Source: Fibrobacter sp.
GTDB lineage: Bacteria > Fibrobacterota > Fibrobacteria > Fibrobacterales > Fibrobacteraceae
Direction of reading: 5' to 3'
Length of the DNA: 5,092 nucleotides
Assembly (NCBI GenBank): GCA_012841225.1
Contig: DUVD01000020.1
Span: 1-5,092, forward strand
Shown here: in pieces, positions 1 through 5,092 of the stretch
How the letters are laid out: every line of letters starts with the position of its first letter
Position numbering within the stretch: position 1 is the first letter of the stretch
The notes under the pieces: generated by a model
What the model was told of the DNA's origin: nothing
The model's database searches: none
What the model saw: only the letters and a program-made list of their open reading frames with translations
Position numbers and translations under genes: made by a program

Positions 1-159
1 CATCTCACTATTCAAAAAGAAGCGCGCATTGCTGCTAAAGCCGGGGTCACAAAAAATGTAGCTCGCGGCGTAACGGTTTCTGGTTTTCCTGCTGTCGATA
101 TTAATTCTTGGAGAAAGCAAGTTCTCTTTTTACGTAAAATGGGACGCGAGTTAAAGTAA
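1..159 (+). CDS. lpxD: UDP-3-O-acylglucosamine N-acyltransferase LpxD, C-terminal end (partial)
   Basis: This is the 3' end of a gene that begins left of the window; 52 codons in frame 1 are visible, ending in TAA at 157-159. LpxD transfers a 3-hydroxyacyl chain from acyl-ACP to the free amine of UDP-3-O-acyl-glucosamine, the third step of lipid A synthesis, in the cytoplasm. What is seen is the last turns of a left-handed beta-helix (hexapeptide-repeat) acyltransferase: a segment reading AAKAGVTKNVARGVTVSGFP, then PAVD and a basic helical tail with SWRKQVLFLRKM. The GVTK...VSGFPA pattern followed by a Trp/Arg-rich helix is typical of the LpxD C-terminus. LpxA shares the fold but has a longer, different C-terminal helical domain. 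The lpxC gene immediately downstream supports lpxD. The catalytic His lies outside the window, so activity cannot be judged. Confidence 0.85.
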   Translation, partial: HLTIQKEARIAAKAGVTKNVARGVTVSGFPAVDINSWRKQVLFLRKMGRELK

Positions 160-162
160 AAC

Positions 163-981
163 ATGCTTAGTTTTGAATCCCCATCTTTGTCCTACGACAA
201 AACAAGCTTATCTATTGAAAAAGCTGTACGTCAAAAGCCTTCGGTTTCCTGGTTTTATAAAGACCAATGTATTTGGCGCACAGGAGAACTTGAACCCTTT
301 AAGTCTCTCGATAGAAAAGTGCTTCGTACCACCATTATTAATTCGCCACTAGGCTCTATTAGCTCGCCTGAGCACTTGGCTCCTGTGTTTTTATTGTGGA
401 ACACGAGCTCTTTTGATGTACACTTAGGTAGTCCAGAAGTACCATTATTGGATGGAAGTGCCTTACCTTGGTTTCATGCACTTCGTCGGCTTGGCCAAAC
501 GCCACAACCACTATCATTTTATAACGCTAGCATTCATGACTCTTGGGAGTATTCAAACGGTTATGTTAAGATAGAGCCAGCCGAAACATTTGAAGTAGAG
601 TATTCCTTGAGCCGCCAAGGTTATAGTGATTCTGCTTTCATTAGTGTTTACAGTGGAGAAGATTTATATCCTATTTTTTCAGCGCGGACTTTTATTTTTC
701 AAGACGATTTTGAAAAAGCAAAAAAAGCGGGATTGCTTTCTGGAGTCAATGATGGGTCGGGGCTGTTATTGAGGATAAATTCATCTAATAACTTAGAAGT
801 TTTGTCTGGAGGGGCTTTGCGGCATCCTCAAGAGCCTGTTTTTCATAAAATACTAGATCTTATCGGAGATTTAACACTCCACTGTACTTTTTTACCTAAA
901 TTACGAATATCAATTCACAACGGTGGCCACTTAGTGCATCACCAAATTCTAGAAAGGTTATTAGCCTATGCTTTTACTTGA
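163..981 (+). CDS. lpxC: Divergent LpxC-like UDP-3-O-acyl-N-acetylglucosamine deacetylase
   Basis: LpxC is the zinc enzyme that removes the N-acetyl group from UDP-3-O-acyl-GlcNAc, the committed step of lipid A synthesis in the cytoplasm. The 272-residue product keeps the catalytic set known from E. coli LpxC: Glu70-His71 in SPEHL (general base and zinc ligand), LDGSALPW at 96-103, SARTF at 173-177 (Thr176), HKILD at 228-232 (zinc ligands His228 and Asp232, with Lys229), Asp236 in IGD, and His256 in GGH. Spacing between these motifs is close to E. coli's. It is nonetheless divergent: the N-terminal GLHxG motif is absent (SLSYD in the equivalent place), the Gly-rich GGSxDNA loop is replaced by SGVNDGSG at 193-200, and the C-terminus is about 20 residues shorter. 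The start is fixed by the lpxD stop: TAA, one codon, then ATG, all in the same frame. No good ribosome binding site precedes it (GAG ends 12 bases upstream), so translational coupling to lpxD is likely. LpxC identity is well supported; full activity is inferred. Confidence 0.85.
   Translation: MLSFESPSLSYDKTSLSIEKAVRQKPSVSWFYKDQCIWRTGELEPFKSLDRKVLRTTIINSPLGSISSPEHLAPVFLLWNTSSFDVHLGSPEVPLLDGSALPWFHALRRLGQTPQPLSFYNASIHDSWEYSNGYVKIEPAETFEVEYSLSRQGYSDSAFISVYSGEDLYPIFSARTFIFQDDFEKAKKAGLLSGVNDGSGLLLRINSSNNLEVLSGGALRHPQEPVFHKILDLIGDLTLHCTFLPKLRISIHNGGHLVHHQILERLLAYAFT
953..957 (+). promoter_or_regulatory. Ribosome binding site of fabZ inside lpxC
   Basis: AAAGG lies 10 bases before the ATG at 968, within the end of lpxC. 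It supports the overlapping start over the internal ATG at residue 23, which would cut off the segment just before the conserved LPxRxPF region and has no comparable site nearby. Confidence 0.5.
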
Positions 982-1450
982 ATCTCTACCTAAATCTACA
1001 GTTCCTGGTGTTTTATACGATGAAGCCGTCGTAATGCAAATTTTGCCTCAAAGAGATCCTTTTCGCTTCATTAGTTATGTTAAAGAAATAAAGCTAGATG
1101 GAGAGTTTCCGCAAATTGTGGCCGTGAGAGAAGTAAAGGCCGATGAGTATTATTTTAAGGGCCACTTCCCTGGAGAACCAATTATGCCAGGCGTTTTGCA
1201 GGTCGAGACAATGGCTCAAGCGGGCTGTATTTTGGGTTTATTGGTTCATGAAAAAGAAGTAGAAGGCAAAAGACCTGCTTTTATGGGCGTTCAAGATTGC
1301 CGTTTTAGAAAACCAGTAGTACCGGGTGATGTCTTAACCGTTAAAGTGCAATTAAATAAGTTTAGGAGGGGCATTTTGTTCTTTCAGGGCGAAATTTATC
1401 GTGGTGATGAGCTTGTCTCTAACGCGACCTTAACAGCGGCAATGGTTTAA
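968..1450 (+). CDS. fabZ: 3-hydroxyacyl-ACP dehydratase FabZ
   Basis: FabZ dehydrates (3R)-hydroxyacyl-ACP to trans-2-enoyl-ACP in type II fatty acid elongation, in the cytoplasm. It draws on the same 3-hydroxyacyl-ACP pool that LpxD and LpxA use. The 160-residue product is one hot-dog domain, slightly longer than the usual 140-155. The catalytic pair is visible: His66 in GHFPGEPIMPG and Glu80 in QVETMAQAG, at the expected 14-residue spacing. The C-terminal half has the usual FRKPVVPGD at 113-121. One oddity is the N-terminal signature, normally LPHRxPF, which reads LPQRDPF at 26-32, so the conserved His is Gln28. The gene overlaps lpxC by 14 bases in a different frame, so coupled translation is likely. 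In Bacteroidota the two proteins are commonly a single LpxC-FabZ polypeptide; here they are separate. A FabZ-like dehydratase of another specificity is possible but less likely in this context. Confidence 0.9.
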   Translation: MLLLESLPKSTVPGVLYDEAVVMQILPQRDPFRFISYVKEIKLDGEFPQIVAVREVKADEYYFKGHFPGEPIMPGVLQVETMAQAGCILGLLVHEKEVEGKRPAFMGVQDCRFRKPVVPGDVLTVKVQLNKFRRGILFFQGEIYRGDELVSNATLTAAMV

Positions 1451-1458
1451 TTTTGGAC

Positions 1459-1496
1459 TTGTTTGTTGTTTTCATCTACAACGAGTAATTTTTTTT
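1459..1496 (+). terminator. Possible weak terminator after fabZ
   Basis: A 10-bp stem pairs 1459-1468 (TTGTTTGTTG) with 1479-1488 (CAACGAGTAA), including three G-U wobbles, around a 10-base loop, and it runs directly into eight T residues at 1489-1496. The T-tract is good but the stem is AT-rich and weak. It could end the lpx operon. If it leaks, the esterase gene would be read from upstream as well. Confidence 0.35.
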
Positions 1497-1523
1497 CACG
1501 TCAAAATTAGCCTTCTATAGAAT
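1495..1523 (+). promoter_or_regulatory. Candidate sigma70-type promoter for the esterase gene
   Basis: TTCACG at 1495-1500 (two mismatches to TTGACA) and TAGAAT at 1518-1523 (one mismatch to TATAAT) are separated by 17 bases, ideal spacing, and lie about 37 bases before the start codon. In an AT-rich gap such matches arise easily, and promoter consensus in this phylum may differ, so this is suggestive only. Confidence 0.35.
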
Positions 1524-1545
1524 ATTTTTTAATTAACTAAACTTT

Positions 1546-1550
1546 AGGAG
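1546..1550 (+). promoter_or_regulatory. Ribosome binding site of the esterase gene
   Basis: AGGAG sits 9 bases before the ATG at 1560, the clearest ribosome binding site on the + strand of this window. It fixes the start codon and therefore the signal peptide. Confidence 0.75.
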
Positions 1551-1559
1551 TGGTTAATT

Positions 1560-2690
1560 ATGAACAAATTTTATGCCGTTGTCATTTTTTTATTAGCAGT
1601 TGGGTTTTCTAACGCTGCTGCAGAGTGGAGTGTCTTTTTATTAATAGGACAATCCAACATGGCAGGCCAAGGCCCAATTGAATCCATGGATAAAGCAACC
1701 GATAATCGAGTTAAAGTGCTCGCTTTTAGGTCTTGCAATAATTTAGGCCGAACCGATAATCAATGGTATACGGCTGCACCTCCTCTTCATGACTGCAATG
1801 AAGGTGTGGGTCCTGGCGACTGGTTTGCTAAAACACTATTAGAAAAGGGATACACCGACACTATTGCTTTAGTGCCTGTTTCTATTTCAGGATCAAGCAT
1901 TGATTTGTTTGTAAAAGGCAGTTATTATAACATGCAATCTTACCAATATAACCCCCCTTTGGCTGTAGGGAATTACCCTTCAAGAGACGCTTATCCTTGG
2001 GTTTTAGATCGTTTAAAGACAGCACTAAAAAAAGGAAAATTAAAAGGTGTTCTTTTGCATCAGGGCGAGTCAGATACGGGCAGCCAAACATGGGTTACCC
2101 GTGTAGCTAAAATCATGAAAGACTTAAAAACGGATTTATCTTTAAACGAAGATGTTCCTTTTTTAGCCGGCGAATTACCTTATAATGGTTGCTGTGGTTC
2201 TCATAACTCCATCATCGCTCAAATTCCTGGTAAAGTGCCAAATTCGGCTGTAGTTTCTGCAAACGGATTAACTGGCATGATAGACCAATATCATTTTAAT
2301 ACAGCAGCTTACAGAGAATTAGGCAAACGTTATGCTCAAGAGTTTCTTAAATTGAGCCCAATCTTGCCTCCCTCCTCTTCAAGCGCTGTTCTGCCATCCT
2401 CTTCAAGTGCTGTTCTGCCGTCCTCTTCAAGCGTTATACCAAATTCAAGCAGTTCGACAACAAGTCTTTTACAAGAAATGCCTGCTCCTTCGCTTAAATT
2501 TTCTGTAGATGATTATTCTTTAGTCATAGAGAATGCGGTTAAAGGCAGCTCTTATTTTGTAAGCGATCTCCAAGGCAATAAGATTAGCCAAGGAGTTGTC
2601 ACCTCTGAAAAATTGATCTTAAAGCAGAGCAATGTAGGTGTTTATATTCTTAAAATGGGCCAAACGACACGAAAGTTTAGCATTAAGTAA
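1560..2690 (+). CDS. Secreted carbohydrate esterase family 6 / SASA-type acetyl esterase with Ser-rich linker and C-terminal sorting-like domain
   Basis: This is probably an extracellular deacetylase that removes O-acetyl groups from plant polysaccharide such as acetylxylan. Residues 1-21 are a signal peptide: a Lys, a hydrophobic stretch from 4 to 16, and an Ala-rich AAA site before Glu22. The catalytic domain spans about 23-265 and is an SGNH-like hydrolase: LLIGQSNMAG at 27-36 carries nucleophile Ser32, LLHQGESD at 165-172 matches the family's WHQGESD block, GELP at 204-207 matches another, and SANGLTGMIDQYHF ends with the Asp242-x-x-His245 pair. The following YRELGKRYA is characteristic of CE6 acetylxylan esterases. 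Residues 269-300 are a Pro/Ser linker with repeats. Residues 308-376 form a small beta-rich domain with SDLQGNKISQG and a GVYILKMG...RKFSIK ending, resembling a type IX secretion type A sorting tail. The gene is monocistronic, between a candidate promoter and a strong terminator. Substrate (xylan or sialic acid esters) cannot be told from sequence alone. Confidence 0.85.
   Translation: MNKFYAVVIFLLAVGFSNAAAEWSVFLLIGQSNMAGQGPIESMDKATDNRVKVLAFRSCNNLGRTDNQWYTAAPPLHDCNEGVGPGDWFAKTLLEKGYTDTIALVPVSISGSSIDLFVKGSYYNMQSYQYNPPLAVGNYPSRDAYPWVLDRLKTALKKGKLKGVLLHQGESDTGSQTWVTRVAKIMKDLKTDLSLNEDVPFLAGELPYNGCCGSHNSIIAQIPGKVPNSAVVSANGLTGMIDQYHFNTAAYRELGKRYAQEFLKLSPILPPSSSSAVLPSSSSAVLPSSSSVIPNSSSSTTSLLQEMPAPSLKFSVDDYSLVIENAVKGSSYFVSDLQGNKISQGVVTSEKLILKQSNVGVYILKMGQTTRKFSIK
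2370..2438 (+). repeat. Three 24-base tandem repeats encoding a PSSSSAVL linker
   Basis: Units at 2370-2393, 2394-2417 and 2418-2438 (the last 21 bases long) share the core TCCTCTTCAAG. They encode PSSSSAVL, PSSSSAVL and PSSSSVI, followed by a looser PNSSSST. Codons are nearly identical between units, with single changes such as CCC/CCA/CCG and AGC/AGT, which suggests recent duplication by slippage. Each full unit is a multiple of three, so changes in number keep the frame. Such Ser-rich spacers commonly separate catalytic and accessory domains in Fibrobacter glycan-degrading enzymes. Confidence 0.85.
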
Positions 2691-2700
2691 AGTATTTCAA

Positions 2701-2739
2701 AAAAAATGCCTCCCGACAAAACGATCGGGAAGCATTTTT
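2701..2739. terminator. Bidirectional rho-independent terminator between convergent genes
   Basis: The arms 2702-2716 and 2725-2739 form a 15-bp stem with an 8-base loop (CAAAACGA). Its core pairs CTCCCGA-side bases 2711-2716 with TCGGGA at 2725-2730, then TGC with GCA, then A-tract with T-tract. It lies 10 bases after the esterase stop and 20 bases after the end of ilvN, which is read from the other strand. The one C-A mismatch (2710/2731) on the + strand becomes a G-U wobble on the minus-strand RNA, so the hairpin should be slightly better for the ilvBN transcript. T-tracts follow in both directions. Confidence 0.9.
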
Positions 2740-2759
2740 GTTTTAAATGAAATAGCTTC

Positions 2760-3263
2760 TTAGGTTTTTTCTTCACCGCGGAGCATGATTACTTTACCCG
2801 TACGAATGTACTCTATGATTTCAAACTTTTGACTTAGGCTTTTCATTGCATCGATTTTATCGGTGTTGCCTGTAATTTGAATAACCATAGAGGTTTCCGT
2901 CATATCCACAGTGACTGCTTTAAAATGATCACAAAGTTGAAGCATTTCGGTGCGTTGTTCTGGAGTGCAATTGACTTTAATCAAAGCAAGCTCCTTTTCA
3001 ACCACATTCATATTGGTGTGGTCTTTGGCTTGGACTACATCAACCAATTTTTCGAGCTGCATAATGATTTGACCTAAAATGGTCGGGTTGCCTCGAGCCA
3101 CAATATTCATACGGCTAAAACTAGGATCTAAAGTGGGAGAGACCACCAAGGAATCAATATTGTACCCACGACGAGAAAACACGAGGGATATGCGTACAAG
3201 TACCCCAGGCCTATTTGCCACCATTAGACTTATAGAGTGAGCTTTATCTTGAGAAGGATTCAT
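2760..3263 (-). CDS. ilvN: Acetolactate synthase small (regulatory) subunit
   Basis: This subunit binds the catalytic subunit IlvB, raises its activity and confers feedback inhibition by valine. At 167 residues it has the standard bacterial length (about 160-175). An N-terminal ACT domain covers about 9-82, with SLMVANRPGVL at 12-22, FSRRGYNIDSL at 29-39 and SRMNIV at 50-55; a C-terminal ALS small-subunit domain covers about 90-164 and ends in RTGKVIMLRGE. The residues aligning with the valine site of E. coli IlvH (Asn11, Gly14, Asn29) are Asn17, Gly20 and Asn35, all kept, so valine sensitivity is expected by inference. The ATG lies one base after the ilvB stop (TGA-C-ATG), so the two are cotranscribed and probably translationally coupled. 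The gene ends just before the shared terminator; ilvC, often next in such operons, is not here. The name ilvH would serve equally well. Confidence 0.95.
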   Translation of the reverse strand: MNPSQDKAHSISLMVANRPGVLVRISLVFSRRGYNIDSLVVSPTLDPSFSRMNIVARGNPTILGQIIMQLEKLVDVVQAKDHTNMNVVEKELALIKVNCTPEQRTEMLQLCDHFKAVTVDMTETSMVIQITGNTDKIDAMKSLSQKFEIIEYIRTGKVIMLRGEEKT

Positions 3264-3264
3264 G

Positions 3265-4983
3265 TCATGTACTCCCTGTTGGCTTTTCGAGTTTAGTTTT
3301 AGGCTTTTCCATTAACATTGAAGTGAATGGTGCTCCTGCAGGAATCATAGGGAACACGTTGTCTTCTTTTTCGCACTCACAATGAATTAAAATAGGCCCT
3401 TCATTATAATCAAGTGCTTTTTGTATGTTCCGTTCTACATCAGCATTTCTCTTAATGCGAAGTCCAGGAATGCCATAAGCTTCGGCTAGTTTTACAAAAT
3501 CGGGGTTACCCTCTAAATCTACACTTGAATAGCGTTTATCGTAAAACATATCTTGCCATTGGCGCACCATGCCCAAATACTTGTTATCGAGAACAAATAT
3601 TTTAATGGGCAATTTGTGAATAGCTGCCGTTGCTAATTCGGACATGGTCATTTGAAAGCCACCGTCGCCGGCGATACAACAAACTGGCCAGCCAGTGGTG
3701 TTTCCAAAAGCAGCACCGATAGAACTTGGAAAACCAAATCCCATTGTACCTGCGCCACCTGAATTATGAAGCTGGCGAGGGTAATTCGCTTTAAAGAATT
3801 GAGCAGCCCACATTTGATGTTGGCCCACATCCACGTTTAAAATGGCTTTGCCTTTTGTCATTTCAGACAAAGTATGAAGCACGTGTTGCATACGAAGCCC
3901 ACCTTGTTTTGGGTAAGTCAGCGGGTAACGTTTTTTCCATGCTTGTACTGTTTCCACCCATTCCTCGGAGTCTAAGCGAGACACTAAAGGGAGGAGCTGT
4001 TCTAAAACGAGTTTGGCATCGCCAGATAAAAAGACATCTGGTTGGAGCACCTTGCCTTGTTCAGCAGGGTCTATATCCAAGTGAATTATTTTAGCATCTT
4101 TACAGAATTCATCAATCTTACCTGTAATGCGGTCATCAAAGCGCGAGCCAATGCTAAATATCAAGTCGCAACCAAGAACGGCTTTGTTAGCATATACCGT
4201 GCCATGCATCCCGAGCATCCCGAGAGATAACTCGTGGTCGGCAGGAAATACTCCCAAGCCAAGTAAGGTGCTCGCCACCGGGGCGTTAAGCTTTTCGGCT
4301 AATTCCTTCACTTGCCTAGAAGCGTTAGATATCATAGCGCCATGACCTGCAAGTAAAAGAGGCCTTTTAGAAGCTTTTAATAATTCTACTGCCTTTTCTA
4401 CAGCAGCGGTACCCGCGTAAGTAGGTATTTTGTAACCAGGCAAATCCATTTCGTCCGTAAAGGCGGCAGTGCAAACACCTGCTAACACATCTTTAGGCAA
4501 GTCGATTAACACAGGTCCCGGGCGTCCTGTTCTGGCAACGTGAAACGCCTCTTTTAACACGCGGGTAAGGTCGTTAGGATTCTTTACTAAGTAAGAGTGC
4601 TTTACGGTAGCAAACGTCATGCCACTTGTATCGCATTCCTGGAAAGCATCTTTTCCTAAATTAGGCGTTGTTGTTTGAGCGGTAAGAACCACAATAGGAA
4701 CTGAGTCCATCATCGCTGTATAAATGCCCGTGAAGGTATTGGTAGCGCCAGGACCACTGGTCACAAGAGCGACTCCCACTTTACCAGTTTGACGAGCATA
4801 GCCATCGGCCATATGAGTAGCCCCTTGTTCATGCCTCGAAAGGACTACCTTGATATTAGAATCGTAAAGGGCATCAAATAAAGGAATAGCCGATCCACCA
4901 GGATAGCCGAAAATAACTTCAATGCCTTCTCTTTTTAAGCATTCAAGAGTGGCTTCTGCGCCATTTAATGTTTTTTTACTCAT
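3265..4983 (-). CDS. ilvB: Acetolactate synthase large (catalytic) subunit
   Basis: This thiamine diphosphate enzyme condenses two pyruvates to 2-acetolactate, or pyruvate with 2-oxobutyrate to acetohydroxybutyrate, the first common step of valine, leucine and isoleucine synthesis. The 572 residues match the usual length. The N-terminal ThDP pyrimidine-binding domain has FGYPGGSAIPLFDAL at 25-39 and RHEQGA at 50-55 with catalytic Glu52, then TSGPGATN at 75-82 and DAFQECD at 112-118. The central FAD-associated domain shows LGMLGMHGT at 254-262 and RFDDRITG at 281-288. The C-terminal domain has GDGGFQM at 439-445 (metal ligand Asp440) and DNKYLGMVRQWQ at 466-477 (Asn467, Trp476). The pair usually written NN is DN here. 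GMVRQWQ and the presence of ilvN favour anabolic acetolactate synthase over pyruvate oxidase, glyoxylate carboligase or the catabolic AlsS type. The start at 4983 gives a normal N-terminus and has AAAAGAG 7 bases upstream. Confidence 0.97.
   Translation of the reverse strand: MSKKTLNGAEATLECLKREGIEVIFGYPGGSAIPLFDALYDSNIKVVLSRHEQGATHMADGYARQTGKVGVALVTSGPGATNTFTGIYTAMMDSVPIVVLTAQTTTPNLGKDAFQECDTSGMTFATVKHSYLVKNPNDLTRVLKEAFHVARTGRPGPVLIDLPKDVLAGVCTAAFTDEMDLPGYKIPTYAGTAAVEKAVELLKASKRPLLLAGHGAMISNASRQVKELAEKLNAPVASTLLGLGVFPADHELSLGMLGMHGTVYANKAVLGCDLIFSIGSRFDDRITGKIDEFCKDAKIIHLDIDPAEQGKVLQPDVFLSGDAKLVLEQLLPLVSRLDSEEWVETVQAWKKRYPLTYPKQGGLRMQHVLHTLSEMTKGKAILNVDVGQHQMWAAQFFKANYPRQLHNSGGAGTMGFGFPSSIGAAFGNTTGWPVCCIAGDGGFQMTMSELATAAIHKLPIKIFVLDNKYLGMVRQWQDMFYDKRYSSVDLEGNPDFVKLAEAYGIPGLRIKRNADVERNIQKALDYNEGPILIHCECEKEDNVFPMIPAGAPFTSMLMEKPKTKLEKPTGST
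3272..3277 (-). promoter_or_regulatory. Ribosome binding site of ilvN inside ilvB
   Basis: AGGGAG on the minus strand, within the last codons of ilvB, stands 8 bases before the ilvN ATG. It supports independent ribosome loading at ilvN and this choice of start over the out-of-frame ATG that overlaps the ilvB stop. Confidence 0.7.
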
Positions 4984-5092
4984 GATTTCACTCTTTTAAT
5001 AAATGATTACCTTATAATATAGATAAAATCACTTGATTATAAAAGATAAAAATACAAAAACTTGAGTTTAATAGGTAAACTCCTTGTTATCA
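4984..5092 (-). promoter_or_regulatory. AT-rich promoter/leader region of ilvBN
   Basis: This stretch upstream of ilvB has no supported gene. On the minus strand it holds an exact TATAAT (5041-5036) about 52 bases before the start codon, with no convincing TTGACA partner at 16-18 bases. A second, similar AT-rich block lies about 23 bases further down: TTTTATCT occurs at 5051-5044 and again at 5028-5021. The ribosome binding site is AAAAGAG (4997-4991). No classical attenuator (leader peptide with alternative hairpins) or T-box is recognisable, although the visible leader may be cut by the window edge. Confidence 0.4.
5064..5082. repeat. Perfect 7-bp inverted repeat upstream of ilvB
   Basis: GAGTTTA (5064-5070) and TAAACTC (5076-5082) are exact reverse complements with a 5-base spacer. 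On the minus strand the hairpin is followed by AAGTTTTTG, so it could be a weak terminator for a gene lying to the right and read leftward. Lying just upstream of the exact TATAAT, it could instead be an operator. The sequence does not decide between these. Confidence 0.45.

Noticed and set aside
157..165. Stop readthrough joining LpxD to LpxC in frame
   Set aside because: The frames match, but TAA is an efficient stop, an ATG follows at once, and no LpxD-LpxC fusion is known to me.
965..985. Programmed frameshift fusing LpxC and FabZ at their overlap
   Set aside because: No slippery heptamer or stimulatory structure is visible at the lpxC stop, and fabZ has its own ATG and ribosome binding site; ordinary coupling is enough.
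1882..2091. 69-codon open frame on the minus strand inside the esterase gene
   Set aside because: It lies wholly opposite a well-supported coding gene, has no recognisable domain or ribosome binding site, and is explained as chance.
2877..3077. 66-codon open frame on the + strand opposite ilvN
   Set aside because: ilvN is certain on the other strand; this frame has no family resemblance and is a shadow.
3648..3830. 60-codon alternative-frame ORF on the minus strand within ilvB
   Set aside because: It runs in a second frame through the conserved GDGGFQM region of ilvB, which accounts for the sequence.
3855..4345. Three overlapping open frames on the + strand opposite ilvB
   Set aside because: They overlap each other and a strongly conserved enzyme gene, and none shows a motif.

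Overview
The window looks like ordinary chromosome from a Gram-negative, lipid A-making bacterium of the Fibrobacterota / FCB group. Three things point there: an outer-membrane lipid gene cluster in the order lpxD-lpxC-fabZ, an order otherwise familiar from Bacteroidota, where lpxC and fabZ are fused; a secreted carbohydrate esterase with Pro/poly-Ser linkers of the kind typical of Fibrobacter; and an esterase C-terminus resembling a type IX secretion sorting tail. The DNA is moderately AT-rich. The assignment to Fibrobacterota is inference from protein style, not from a marker gene.

Layout. Bases 1-1450 (+ strand) are the end of a lipid A / fatty-acid operon: the last 52 codons of lpxD, then a divergent lpxC one codon after the lpxD stop, then fabZ overlapping lpxC by 14 bases. 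A weak hairpin with a T-tract (1459-1496) and a candidate promoter (1495-1523) separate this operon from a single secreted esterase gene (1560-2690, + strand), a carbohydrate esterase family 6 / SASA-type deacetylase with signal peptide, catalytic domain, Ser-rich linker and C-terminal sorting-like domain. A strong hairpin (2701-2739) with A- and T-tracts on either side can terminate transcription from both directions. The minus strand then carries ilvB-ilvN (4983 down to 2760), the catalytic and regulatory subunits of acetolactate synthase, separated by one base. The 109 bases upstream of ilvB hold an AT-rich promoter region and a perfect 7-bp inverted repeat.

How they work together. LpxC (deacetylation) and LpxD (N-acylation) are consecutive steps of lipid A synthesis, and FabZ makes acyl-ACP by drawing on the same 3-hydroxyacyl-ACP pool that feeds LpxD, so their coupling is metabolically sensible. 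IlvB and IlvN together form the first common enzyme of valine, leucine and isoleucine synthesis, and IlvN keeps the residues expected for valine feedback. The esterase is independent and probably acts outside the cell on acetylated plant polysaccharide.

I see no clearly new system, mobile element, RNA gene or CRISPR array. The points most worth a second look are the divergent LpxC, the unfused lpxC-fabZ arrangement, and the esterase's linker and tail.
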